From: Candidatus Fusicatenibacter intestinigallinarum
GTDB lineage: Bacteria; Bacillota; Clostridia; Lachnospirales; Lachnospiraceae
DNA length: 64,000 nt
Direction: 5' to 3'
Assembly (NCBI GenBank): GCA_019119555.1
Contig: DWWU01000022.1
Location: 1-64,000, forward strand
The notes beneath the pieces are model-generated. The model worked only from the letters and a program-made list of their open reading frames with translations. It was not told where the DNA came from and did not search any database. The position numbers were made by a program, and so were the translations under genes. Below are positions 55,127-63,363 of the stretch, piece by piece (the first letter of the stretch is position 1; each line of letters starts with the position of its first letter).

Positions 55127-55213
55127 AAAAAAAGCCCGGTGCAGACAGGTATGTGTATACGACGTCTTTTGCAGCTGCCGTATACACAGATCTGTCTGCC
55201 TCCGGGCTTTTTT
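55127..55213. terminator. Unusually long segmented hairpin
   Basis: Three perfectly paired segments separated by small symmetrical internal loops: AAAAAAGCCCGG / CCGGGCTTTTTT, GCAGACAG / CTGTCTGC, GTGTATACG / CGTATACAC, around a 17-base loop. T runs flank both sides, so it works as terminator for the NSS gene. At 87 bases it is two to three times the usual size. Confidence 0.8.
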
Positions 55214-55220
55214 ATCCGCC

Positions 55221-56576
55221 TCAGATCAGTCCCTGCAGAATCAGAACCACCATCAGAATCGGAAGCAGGAACGTAAGATACCAGCGCATCCAGCCGGGTA
55301 CTTTGATTCCCGTACCCCGGTTGGCTTCCTTCTGATAATTCTTAAATCCCCATCCATAGCGGGTGGTACAGAACAGAAGGTAAATCAGCGACCCAATCGG
55401 CAGCAGAAGATTGCTGACGATAAAGTCTTCCAGATCCTGGATCGTGGTTCCAGCTCCTCTCGGCTGGAAATCAGACCATACGTTGAATCCCAGCGCACAT
55501 GGAAGCGAAAGAATGATCAGAAGAATCATGTTGATCAGTGAAGCTTTCTTTCTGGAAACATGAAACAGCTCCATGTTGCAGGCCAGAATATTCTCAAACA
55601 CCGCGATAATCGTTGAGAACGATGCGAAAAACAGGAACAGGAAGAAGAAAGATCCGAAAATCCTTCCCCCTGCCATAGACGCAAAAATATTCGGCAGCGT
55701 TTTGAAAATCAGAGACGGACCAGAATCCGGATTCACTCCGAACGAGAAGCATGCGGGGAAAATAATCAGTCCGGAGACGATCGCAACAAAGGTGTCGAGC
55801 ACCGCTATGTTGATCGCCTCTCCCATCAGGCTTCTCTCTCCTCCCAGATAGCTTCCGAAAATCAGCATCGCGCCGATTCCCAGACTCAGTGTAAAAAACG
55901 ACTGATTCATCGCGCCGGTGATAATATTAAACAGACCGACTTCCTCTACCTTATGTATATCCGGAACAAGATAGAATTTCAGACCTTCGGAGGCTCCCGG
56001 CATCGTAAAACTGTAGACTGCCAGAACCACCATAATGATCAGCAGCGCGACCATCATCCATTTTGTAATACGCTCCACGCCATTCTGCAGACCAAAAGAA
56101 CAGATGGCAAATCCTGCGATCACAACGATCAGCATCGTGACGATCAGAACCGAAGGAGAGCCAAGCATGTTCTCATACATAAAGGTCACCTGTTCTGTAT
56201 CCGCGCCGTCAAATCTTCCGGTGAGGAACAGATAAAAATAGTACAGCATCCATCCGGTGACAACGGTATAAAACATCATCAGCCCGTAATTCCCCAGCAT
56301 CGCCACATAACCGTGCAGATGCCATTTGCTTCCCGGCTTTTCCAGCTCCTGGTAAGCCCGAACCGTGCTTTTACGGCTCGCCCGTCCGATTGCAAGCTCC
56401 ATGGTCAGAATCGGTACACCCATGATTGCCAGAAAAATAAGGTAAAAGACTACGAAGATTCCTCCGCCGTAATTTCCTACCATATACGGAAATTTCCATA
56501 CATTTCCGATGCCGATGGCGCATCCCGCCGAAATCAGGATAAACCCGAGACGGGATTTGAATTTTTCTCGTTCCAT
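55221..56576 (-). CDS. Sodium-dependent transporter (NSS/SNF family)
   Basis: Sodium:amino acid or amine symporter of 451 residues with about 11-12 helices. The first helix has the unwound sodium site SRLGFILISAGCAIGIGNVWKFPYM; helix 6-8 motifs (GAMNQSFFTLSLGIGAM and SGLIIFPACFSFG) match LeuT-type bacterial members. The frame is 38 codons longer, but the ATG at 56574-56576 has a GGAGGAG site. Substrate unknown; many clostridial relatives carry branched-chain or aromatic amino acids. Ends at a long hairpin. Confidence 0.93.
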   Translation of the reverse strand: MEREKFKSRLGFILISAGCAIGIGNVWKFPYMVGNYGGGIFVVFYLIFLAIMGVPILTMELAIGRASRKSTVRAYQELEKPGSKWHLHGYVAMLGNYGLMMFYTVVTGWMLYYFYLFLTGRFDGADTEQVTFMYENMLGSPSVLIVTMLIVVIAGFAICSFGLQNGVERITKWMMVALLIIMVVLAVYSFTMPGASEGLKFYLVPDIHKVEEVGLFNIITGAMNQSFFTLSLGIGAMLIFGSYLGGERSLMGEAINIAVLDTFVAIVSGLIIFPACFSFGVNPDSGPSLIFKTLPNIFASMAGGRIFGSFFFLFLFFASFSTIIAVFENILACNMELFHVSRKKASLINMILLIILSLPCALGFNVWSDFQPRGAGTTIQDLEDFIVSNLLLPIGSLIYLLFCTTRYGWGFKNYQKEANRGTGIKVPGWMRWYLTFLLPILMVVLILQGLI

Positions 56577-56731
56577 TTTCTCTTTCTCCTCCCTGCATAC
56601 CGCACACAAAAGAGACTGCTGAATTTTCCGGATCCGTTTCACAGCAGTCTCCTGTGTCTGTAATTTTCTCTTATTATACATGAAAACCATGCATTTGCAA
56701 AGATAAAAATTGTATTTCCAGCGATGAACAG

Positions 56732-56759
56732 GTTACAGGTCAGCCGGCTGAACGGTTGC
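56732..56759. repeat. Dispersed palindrome, codes the glycerate kinase end
   Basis: GTTACAGGTCAGCC followed by GGCTGAACGGTTGC. On the minus strand it encodes the final residues (N-R-S-A-G) and the TGA stop of glycerate kinase. Confidence 0.88.
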
Positions 56760-57894
56760 AGCGAACAGCCGCCAGCAGTCTCATCAGATTTTCCGCTTCC
56801 GTCTCCAGATTCTGTTCGCTCTTTTCCCTGCTGACGGAAAAATCCTCCGGCAGCTGATTGATGGAAAAGGCCGCTGTCAGGCCGCAACGGTACAGATCCG
56901 GCAGCGCCTCCCGGTCAATCCCGCCGACTATCGCCACCACCGGAACGCCCAGCTCCCGACCCCGCCGGGAAATGCCCGAGATCACCTTTCCCCGCACACT
57001 CTGGCTGTCCAGTTTTCCCTCTCCGGTCAGAATCATATCCGCATGTTCCGCCAGCGTATCAAAGCGAACCGTATCCAGTACGATCTGAATTCCCGGCGCA
57101 AGCGTTGCGCCCAGCAAGCCGGCCATTCCTGCTCCCAGTCCGCCGGCAGCTCCGCCGCCCGACAATCCGCAGATATCTCTCACCTCCCCTGTCTGTTCCA
57201 GAAGCCTGGCATAATGGGTCATTCCCTCCTCAAGTTCTCTGACCATCGTCTCGTCTGCTCCCTTCTGGGGACCGAACACATAAGTGGCGCCTTCCGGGCC
57301 GAGCAGTGGGTTTGTGATATCGCACATTGCGAGGAGCTCCGTCTGTTCCAGCAGTTTTTCCCGGCGGCTCGCGTCAATTTTCGCGATCCTGTTCAGGGTC
57401 CCGCCCGTCGGGACAAACGCCGCTCCTTCCCGGTCATAAAACCGTACGCCCAGCGCCGCGGCCATCCCGCAGCCGCCGTCATTGGTGCAGGAACCGCCCA
57501 GGCCCACGATCACACGGCACGCTCCTTTCTGAACCGCCGCAAGAACCAGTTCCCCGATCCCGTAGGTAGTCGTTGCCCGGGGATCCATTCTTCCCTCCAC
57601 CAGCGGAAGCCCTGCGCATGAAGCAGTCTCCACAACTGCCGTCCCGTCGCTTAGGATCCCGTATTCCACGATCATCGATTCCATATACGGACCATGCACC
57701 TGCGCCTTCTCCTTTCGTCCTCCCAGCGCCTCCAGAAAACAATCGACGCTTCCCTCGCCTCCGTCCGCAACGGGTATCGTGACTACTTTGCACTCCGGGA
57801 AATGTTTCTTCACCTGCTCCCGCAGGATTTTACAGATCCTTTTTGCACTGATGGTTCCTTTAAACGAATCCGGAATAATAATTACCTTTTTCAC
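56740..57894 (-). CDS. Glycerate kinase (GlxK/GarK family)
   Basis: Phosphorylates D-glycerate to 2- or 3-phosphoglycerate; 384 residues of the type I family. PDSFKGTISAKRICKIL at the start, ADGGEGSVDCFLEALGG (43-60), GLGGSCTNDGGCGMAAALGVRF and LTGEGKLDSQSVRGKV are conserved. The C-terminal residues are encoded by a dispersed palindrome, so the original C terminus was probably replaced. No neighbouring glycerate or glyoxylate genes are seen. Confidence 0.9.
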   Translation of the reverse strand: MKKVIIIPDSFKGTISAKRICKILREQVKKHFPECKVVTIPVADGGEGSVDCFLEALGGRKEKAQVHGPYMESMIVEYGILSDGTAVVETASCAGLPLVEGRMDPRATTTYGIGELVLAAVQKGACRVIVGLGGSCTNDGGCGMAAALGVRFYDREGAAFVPTGGTLNRIAKIDASRREKLLEQTELLAMCDITNPLLGPEGATYVFGPQKGADETMVRELEEGMTHYARLLEQTGEVRDICGLSGGGAAGGLGAGMAGLLGATLAPGIQIVLDTVRFDTLAEHADMILTGEGKLDSQSVRGKVISGISRRGRELGVPVVAIVGGIDREALPDLYRCGLTAAFSINQLPEDFSVSREKSEQNLETEAENLMRLLAAVRCNRSAG

Positions 57895-58051
57895 TGTTTC
57901 GTTACTCGTTCCTTTCCTGTACTTTTCCGGCGGTAAACGACACGGATTTAAGATTATTATATCGAATTTTCTCTTCCGATTCTATAGTACGAAAACACAA
58001 TTTTCTTCCTCTTTCTTATTTCCGGATTACATTTTTTTTTGACAGGTTCCG

Positions 58052-58789
58052 TCATTCATACCTTACGATTTCTTTTCTCAGCCGTTTCATGATTCTCTTT
58101 TCCAGTCTGGAAATGTAGGACTGTGATATTCCGAGAAGATCCGCCACTTCTTTCTGGGTTTTCTCACCGCCGTCCGGCGTATTGATGCCGAAGCGCAGAC
58201 GGACGATCGTCTGTTCCCGCTCCGTCAGCTTGCTGATTGCCTTTCCAAGAAGGTTTTTCTCCACCTCCTGTTCAATTCCATGATAAATCACATCCTCGTC
58301 AGTTCCGAGGATATCCGACAGCAGCAGTTCGTTTCCATCCCAGTCCACGTTCAGCGGCTCATCGATGGAGACCTCCATTTTCGTCTTATTGTTTCTGCGC
58401 AGATACATCAGAATCTCATTCTCAATGCACCGGGAGGCATACGTCGCCAGTTTGATCTTTTTCTCAGGGTTGAAGGTATTGATCGCCTTGATCAGGCCGA
58501 TCGTCCCGATGGAAATAAGATCCTCCACGCCGACTCCCGTATTGTCAAATTTCTGGGCGATATAGACAACGAGGCGCAGATTATGTTCGATCAGCATACT
58601 TCTCGCTTCCCGATTATCGCTGTCTGAAAGTCCCGCAATCGCTTTTGCCTCTTCCTGTTCCTCCAGAGGCGCCGGCAGTACGTCTGCGCCGCCAATATAA
58701 AACACCTCTCCCGTCTGACGAAATGCCGAAGAAGAGGACTTCCGTAACACGCCAAAGCGGATACCCGCCGGCAATGCAGCCTGCATCAT
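58052..58789 (-). CDS. sigE: Sporulation sigma factor SigE, pro-form
   Basis: Mother-cell sigma factor of early sporulation, 245 residues. A pro-sequence (about 1-29) ends at the [18 protein letters not shown] region, where the homologous Bacillus protein is cleaved before YIGG. Regions 2.1-2.4 ([30 protein letters not shown], then [27 protein letters not shown]) and region 4 ([27 protein letters not shown]) are intact. Thirteen bases after spoIIGA, with a GGAGGA site. Confidence 0.96.
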   Translation of the reverse strand: MMQAALPAGIRFGVLRKSSSSAFRQTGEVFYIGGADVLPAPLEEQEEAKAIAGLSDSDNREARSMLIEHNLRLVVYIAQKFDNTGVGVEDLISIGTIGLIKAINTFNPEKKIKLATYASRCIENEILMYLRRNNKTKMEVSIDEPLNVDWDGNELLLSDILGTDEDVIYHGIEQEVEKNLLGKAISKLTEREQTIVRLRFGINTPDGGEKTQKEVADLLGISQSYISRLEKRIMKRLRKEIVRYE

Positions 58790-58801
58790 ACTTTCTTCCT
58801 C

Positions 58802-59665
58802 CTAACTGTCCATTAAATCTGGATGCAATATCATCTGGCAGCCTGTGGGAGCAGCGCTGTCTTTTCCGGTAAGCGCCAAAGCGGGAGAACTTATACGCTT
58901 TTCTGTATTCCCCTGAATCAAAACCATTTCCGGTATCCGGATCACCGGCAGCATGCCGGAGGCACATCCTACACTGCGAAATCTTATGTAATGGGGCTGC
59001 AGGTTTCCCAGAAGCTCAGGTTCTGTGATCTCCTTTCCCTCCGCAAACGCTGCAAGCCCGCTTTGCACCTCCTCCGGAAACAGTTCTTTTACAACTTCAT
59101 ATGGTATGACAGACACCGGCTTTCCGGAAGTGGCGTCCCGCAAAGTGTTGCCCGTGTCATACAGTCCTTTTACTTTTATCCTTTTTTCTCCGGCGCCAAG
59201 CCAGACCGTCACCGTCCGCTTCTGTACCTTCCTCTGCCGTTCCTGCACACTGAGAAAAACGGTGACGGCAGCGTAGACCAGAACTCCGGCCGACAGAGCT
59301 GCCGCCATCCCGTTTCTCCCGGCGGCGCGTTCCAGCAGCCGGATTCCTCCGCTCATCAGAAAAGACATCAGCAGAAAGCCAAATACTCCAGGGACAAGCT
59401 GTTTCCCACCTCTGGTATTACAACCAAACTTTACCATTCCTGTAATTCCCGCGATTCCGATGCAGACCATAAGCCAGGTGGGCAGACACTGAAACAGCGC
59501 CAGCCATCCGATGAAACCGGCGGCGCCGGCCGCCGCCCAGACCGCGCTCCTTCTGTGCGTGGCAGAGCATTGGAGGAGCCTTCGGGTGAGTCTCAGGAGA
59601 ATATAATTCATCAGAAAATTCTCCAGAAACATCAGATCCACATAAACTTCGTAATACAAAAACAC
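58802..59665 (-). CDS. spoIIGA: Pro-sigma-E processing peptidase SpoIIGA
   Basis: Membrane aspartic protease of 287 residues. Five membrane segments (about 10-145) are followed by a soluble protease domain with the aspartic motif YDTGNTLRD (Asp170) and strand residues KPVSVIPYEVV. It cleaves the pro-peptide of SigE after a forespore signal. Operon with sigE. Its promoter has the unusual 21-base spacer seen at Bacillus spoIIG. Confidence 0.94.
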   Translation of the reverse strand: MFLYYEVYVDLMFLENFLMNYILLRLTRRLLQCSATHRRSAVWAAAGAAGFIGWLALFQCLPTWLMVCIGIAGITGMVKFGCNTRGGKQLVPGVFGFLLMSFLMSGGIRLLERAAGRNGMAAALSAGVLVYAAVTVFLSVQERQRKVQKRTVTVWLGAGEKRIKVKGLYDTGNTLRDATSGKPVSVIPYEVVKELFPEEVQSGLAAFAEGKEITEPELLGNLQPHYIRFRSVGCASGMLPVIRIPEMVLIQGNTEKRISSPALALTGKDSAAPTGCQMILHPDLMDS

Positions 59666-59710
59666 ACCCCCGTCAGCCTGTACAGGTCTTTACCGGAATC
59701 GGCAAATACC

Positions 59711-59743
59711 ATTATAGGCGACGTGGGGCGTTAAATTTGTCAA
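59711..59743 (-). promoter_or_regulatory. spoIIGA-sigE promoter with Spo0A-like box
   Basis: Minus strand TTGACA (59738-59743) and TATAAT (59711-59716), both perfect, are separated by 21 bases instead of 17. The spoIIG promoter of Bacillus has the same over-long spacing and requires Spo0A. The plus-strand TTTGTCAAA overlapping the -35 differs from the 0A box core TGTCGAA by one base. Confidence 0.75.
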
Positions 59744-59759
59744 ACCGACGACGTGATCC

Positions 59760-60539
59760 TTAAAATCTTTTCGACAGGATTCTGTTGTGAAGAATGGTCT
59801 GGATCATCCGGATCTCTTCAATGGGAAACTGACCGGGCGCCGAAGGCTGTCCGACGCTGGCATAAGTGATGCAGGACCCGAAAGTTTCGCCGCTGAGGCG
59901 GGTGACCGCACCGAGCGCGCCCATGGACATGGTGACCACCGGACGTTCGGAGGCTGTGATCATTTCCTGCGTAATGTCCAGGAGTCTGAGGACGTCGCGG
60001 CGGGTTTCCGGCATAACGGCCAGCTTCAGAATATCCGCTCCGGACGCTTCCAGCGCCTGAAATACTTCCCCCATATCTTCCCGGGACGGAGTGCCGTGGA
60101 AAAAGTGACGGGAGGCGATCACCACACAGCCCTCCTCGTGCAGCTTTTCCGTCAGTCCGGCGGCGTCCAGATGTTCCATCTGCGCTTCCACATCAATCAG
60201 ATCTGCAGATCCGCTTGCCGCAGCCGCTAGGCAGATCCGGGCATACTCTTCCGGCGCCGCCGGTTTCTGACCGCCTTCCTGCGCGCTGCGGAATGTAAAC
60301 AGAACCGGGAGAGGACCTGCCGCCTTTCTGATTTTCCCCAGGACATCACAGACAGCAGATGGATCCAGGGCCTGCGCAAAGCTATCCACCCGCCATTCCA
60401 GCAGATCCGGGCGCGCTTCTGCCGCTCTCCGGGCATGTTCCAGGATCTCCTCCTCCCGATTTCCCATGACCGGAACGCAGATTGCAGGCATTCCTTCTCC
60501 AATGGTCAGATTTTTGATTCTTACGGTTTTCTTTCTCAT
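59760..60539 (-). CDS. aroD: 3-dehydroquinate dehydratase, type I
   Basis: Makes 3-dehydroshikimate through a Schiff base; 259 residues. Active-site residues by motif: Glu48 and Arg50 in LEWR, Arg84 in TFRSAQEGG, His145 in ASRHFF, and the Schiff base Lys172 in ILKLAVMPE. The frame extends 22 codons further, but the ATG at 60537-60539 has an AGGAG site. Divergent from aroE across 383 bases packed with repeats. Confidence 0.93.
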   Translation of the reverse strand: MRKKTVRIKNLTIGEGMPAICVPVMGNREEEILEHARRAAEARPDLLEWRVDSFAQALDPSAVCDVLGKIRKAAGPLPVLFTFRSAQEGGQKPAAPEEYARICLAAAASGSADLIDVEAQMEHLDAAGLTEKLHEEGCVVIASRHFFHGTPSREDMGEVFQALEASGADILKLAVMPETRRDVLRLLDITQEMITASERPVVTMSMGALGAVTRLSGETFGSCITYASVGQPSAPGQFPIEEIRMIQTILHNRILSKRF

Positions 60540-60673
60540 TCTCCTGCTCCTTCGTTTTTCAGATTTGACTGCTGCGGATCCGTTGACTTCTGTCCGCAGT
60601 TTCATTCTGCGGAGGGTCCGGATCCCGAACCTTCATGATCTGATTATAACCTCATTCCGGCTGCAAAACAATC

Positions 60674-60701
60674 GCAACAATTCAGCCAGCCGAACTATTA
60701 C
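60674..60701. repeat. Dispersed palindrome
   Basis: GCAACAATTCAGCC followed by AGCCGAACTATTAC. Confidence 0.8.
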
Positions 60702-60732
60702 AAACAATCTGCAATTTCAGCAGAACCTGTGA

Positions 60733-60888
60733 TATAATTGATTACAGTTCAGCCAGGTCTGTGCATTCACTGCACAGACCGTATGAAAACGCAGAGCCTG
60801 CGGGCATCCGGCCCATCGCGAAGCGATTTTCAATTGCCGGATGCCATAACAGTTCAGCTGGCTGAACTGTTACTATAATTGATTACAG
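60733..60888 (+). promoter_or_regulatory. Duplicated -10 region flanking the composite element
   Basis: TATAATTGATTACAG occurs at 60733-60747 and again at 60874-60888, just outside the composite element. Each begins with a perfect TATAAT. The downstream copy is 34 bases before the aroE ATG and is probably the active one; neither has a strong -35. Confidence 0.65.
60744..60873. repeat. Complete composite palindromic element
   Basis: The most complete copy in the window. Outer left arm ACAGTTCAGCCAG; hairpin GTCTGTGCA..TGCACAGAC; spacer CGTATGAAAACGCAGAGCC; GGCATCCGGC pairing with GCCGGATGCC and enclosing the smaller ATCGC / GCGAT hairpin; then the full palindrome ATAACAGTTCAGCT..GGCTGAACTGTTAC. 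The outer left arm is the reverse complement of the far right arm, so the whole element is an inverted repeat with branched hairpins inside. A 15-bp direct repeat flanks it. Confidence 0.9.
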
Positions 60889-60922
60889 CATATATTTACT
60901 TTTCAGAAAAAGGAGTCTAGCA

Positions 60923-61801
60923 ATGATTATACCAGAAATCCCTATCACAGGCACAACAAAACTGACCGCGCTTCTCGGAAGCCCGGTTTCCCACAGTCTG
61001 TCCCCGCTGATGCACAACTGTGCCTTCCGTCATCTGGGGCTCGACTATGCATATCTCTGCTTTGATGTGACAGAAAAGGAACTTCCCCAGGCAGTAGAAG
61101 GGCTGAAAGCCGTCGGCATCCGGGGATTCAACCTGACAATGCCCAACAAAAACAGGATTATGGATCTGGTAGACCATATTTCCCCTGTCTCGCGCATCTG
61201 CCGCTCCATCAATACAGTCGTCAACGACGACGGAGTTCTCACCGGCACCTCCACCGACGGAATCGGTTATATGGAAGCCCTCCATGATGCAGGCTACGAC
61301 GTAACCGGCGAAGAGATCACCATGATGGGAGGCGGCGGCGCCTCCACCGCAATCTGTGCACAGGCAGCCCTGGACGGTATTCGCCACATTCATATTTTTG
61401 TCCGTCCTTCCAGCCGCTTTTACCAGAGAACTCTGGAGCTGGCAGACACCATCAACCGCACAACTCCCTGCCGCGCCTCTGTTTACAATCACGCAGACCT
61501 GAACTCCCTGCGCCAGGCTCTGTCCCGCAGCCGTCTGCTGATCAACGGAACCCCTGTGGGCATGGCGCCCGACACCGGACATTCCATCATCGAGGACGTC
61601 TCCCTGTTCCACGAAAATCTGATCGTCTCCGATCTGATCTACAATCCAAGAAAAACCCGCCTGATGCAGCTCGCGGAATCCGTCGGCTGCAGCACTTTCA
61701 ACGGAATGTATATGCTCCTCTATCAGGGTGCAGAGTCCTTCCGCATCTGGACCGGCCGCGACATGCCTGTGGACCTGATCAAAGCCAATTACTTTACCTG
61801 A
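60923..61801 (+). CDS. aroE: Shikimate dehydrogenase
   Basis: NAD(P)-dependent reductase of 3-dehydroshikimate, 292 residues. Substrate domain: SPVSHSLSPLMHN (20-32), catalytic Lys76 in NLTMPNK, Asp112 in TSTDGIGY. Nucleotide domain: MGGGGASTAI in place of the usual GAGGA/SR. The close relatives with quinate/shikimate activity have a similar loop, so a role in quinate use is possible. AAAGGAG precedes the ATG. Divergent from aroD. Followed by a composite-repeat derivative and terminator. Confidence 0.92.
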   Translation: MIIPEIPITGTTKLTALLGSPVSHSLSPLMHNCAFRHLGLDYAYLCFDVTEKELPQAVEGLKAVGIRGFNLTMPNKNRIMDLVDHISPVSRICRSINTVVNDDGVLTGTSTDGIGYMEALHDAGYDVTGEEITMMGGGGASTAICAQAALDGIRHIHIFVRPSSRFYQRTLELADTINRTTPCRASVYNHADLNSLRQALSRSRLLINGTPVGMAPDTGHSIIEDVSLFHENLIVSDLIYNPRKTRLMQLAESVGCSTFNGMYMLLYQGAESFRIWTGRDMPVDLIKANYFT

Positions 61802-61807
61802 CAGAAC

Positions 61808-61863
61808 GTTACGGTTCAGCCAGATCTGTGCATTCCCTGCAGTTCAGCCGGCTGAACGGTTAC
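61808..61863. repeat. Internally deleted composite repeat
   Basis: GTTACGGTTCAGCCAG, then ATCTGTGCATTCCCTGCAG (a remnant of the GTCTGTGCA hairpin), then TTCAGCC followed by GGCTGAACGGTTAC. The GGCATCCGGC block present in the full element is missing, giving a 56-bp form. Confidence 0.8.
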
Positions 61864-61868
61864 GACAG

Positions 61869-61902
61869 AAATCCCCCACAGCCAACGCTGCGGGGGATTT
61901 TT
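61869..61902. terminator. Bidirectional terminator, aroE / ftsZ
   Basis: AAATCCCCC with GGGGGATTT and an inner CAGC / GCTG helix, with T runs on both strands. It ends both convergent genes. Confidence 0.9.
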
Positions 61903-61908
61903 ACGTTC

Positions 61909-63099
61909 TTATTTACGATTTCTTAAAAACTCCGGAATCTGAATATCCTTCTTCGGCACATTGCTGGTCAGCGGTGCCTGCGGCTGCGGAGCAGCTGCGG
62001 AAGCTGTTCCAGCGTTCGGAATATTAAATTTCGGCATCTGAAAGCCGGAGGTACCTGCAGAAGCAGTCTTTTTCTGGTCAGAAGCCGACGGCTGCGCCCC
62101 AGTCTTCTTTCCCTTGTTCTCTCCGACAACGCTTGCCTGTCTTGTGGTCGCATCGTCCAGACCGGTAGCGATTACCGTGATCTTTGCAGCGTCAGATACG
62201 CTGTCATCATACATTGCGCCAAAGATAATATTTGCATTCTCACCGGCAAGATTCTGTACATAGCTTGCGGCGTCGTTTGCATCCATAAGAGAAATATCAC
62301 CGGAAATATTGATAATTACATGGCTTGCACCCTCAATTGTGGTCTCAAGCAGCGGACTTGCAACCGCCTGCTGAACAGCCTCCAGCGCTTTGTCGTCGCC
62401 TCTGGCCTCTCCGATACCGATATGAGCCACACCCTTGTCCGTCATTACTGTCTGTACATCGGCGAAATCCAGATTGATCAGAGCCGGCAGATTAATCAGG
62501 TCTGTGATTCCCTGAACCGCCTGCTGCAGAACTTCATCCGCTTTTCTGAGAGCTTCCGGCATTGTAGTCCGGCGATCCACGATCTCAAGCAGCTTGTCGT
62601 TCGGAATCACGATCAGAGTGTCCACATTGCCTTTCAGCTTTTCGATTCCCATCAGAGCGTTGCTCATACGTGTCTTCGCCTCAAACTTGAACGGCTTGGT
62701 AACAACGCCTACTGTCAGAATTCCCATCTCTTTCGCAAGGCCTGCAACAACGGGCGCAGCGCCTGTTCCGGTTCCGCCGCCCATACCGCAGGTTACAAAT
62801 ACCATATCGGCGCCTTCCATTACCTGCTTCAGCTCTTCCACGCTTTCCTCGGCAGCCTTTTCTCCTACCTCCGGCTTTGCGCCTGCGCCAAGACCCTTCG
62901 TCACCTTTTCTCCAATCTGTAAAATCGTCGGAGCCTTGCACATGGTCAGAGCCTGTTTATCGGTATTAACGCCAACAAACTCAACGCCTGCGATCGCTTC
63001 CTCAACCATTCTGTTGACGGCGTTATTTCCTGCACCACCTACTCCGATGACGATAATCTTAGCAGATGATTCTGCCTCATTTGTCATGATTTCTAACAC
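61909..63099 (-). CDS. ftsZ: Cell division protein FtsZ
   Basis: Tubulin-like GTPase forming the division ring; 396 residues. [13 protein letters not shown] near the start, the tubulin signature [14 protein letters not shown] near residue 105, and the C-terminal peptide [12 protein letters not shown] that binds FtsA and others. The start is a GTG at 63097-63099 with AAGGAGG seven bases upstream. A linker of about 60 residues rich in Ala, Ser and Gln precedes the C-terminal peptide. Own promoter and long leader. Confidence 0.97.
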   Translation of the reverse strand: MLEIMTNEAESSAKIIVIGVGGAGNNAVNRMVEEAIAGVEFVGVNTDKQALTMCKAPTILQIGEKVTKGLGAGAKPEVGEKAAEESVEELKQVMEGADMVFVTCGMGGGTGTGAAPVVAGLAKEMGILTVGVVTKPFKFEAKTRMSNALMGIEKLKGNVDTLIVIPNDKLLEIVDRRTTMPEALRKADEVLQQAVQGITDLINLPALINLDFADVQTVMTDKGVAHIGIGEARGDDKALEAVQQAVASPLLETTIEGASHVIINISGDISLMDANDAASYVQNLAGENANIIFGAMYDDSVSDAAKITVIATGLDDATTRQASVVGENKGKKTGAQPSASDQKKTASAGTSGFQMPKFNIPNAGTASAAAPQPQAPLTSNVPKKDIQIPEFLRNRK

Positions 63100-63224
63100 T
63101 TGTGTTTCCTCCTTACTCAGGCTGTTCGCCTCTCTATATTTTCCTTCAGGTCTGTTTCCCTTTTTCGGTAAATCTCAGTGTTTTTCCATGTAAGATAAGC
63201 CTCCGCTGAATCATACATATAGAT

Positions 63225-63253
63225 ATAATATAATTTATTTTGAAATTTATCAA
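63225..63253 (-). promoter_or_regulatory. Promoter of ftsZ
   Basis: Minus strand TTGATA, 17-base spacer, TATTAT, followed by a leader of about 120 bases. It lets ftsZ be transcribed independently of ftsQ. Confidence 0.78.
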
Positions 63254-63335
63254 CTGTTTTTTTGGGTTTTTTGCAGATTTTTCAAATTTCCAGGGGGTTT
63301 TTCTGTTTTTATGTCTGCTCCTGAGTACTTCCACT

Positions 63336-63363
63336 GTTACAGTTCAGCTGGCTGAACTGCTGT
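63336..63363. repeat. Dispersed palindrome, codes the FtsQ end
   Basis: GTTACAGTTCAGCT followed by GGCTGAACTGCTGTC. The minus strand encodes the last S-S-A-S residues and the TGA stop of the FtsQ-type protein. Confidence 0.85.

Larger units (their letters stand above)
60540..60922. other. aroD-aroE divergent region packed with repeats
   Basis: 383 bases without a gene. They hold one dispersed palindrome (60674-60701), the composite element (60744-60873), and two copies of TATAATTGATTACAG (60733-60747, 60874-60888) that carry the likely aroE -10. An AAAGGAG site precedes the aroE ATG. Confidence 0.7.
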
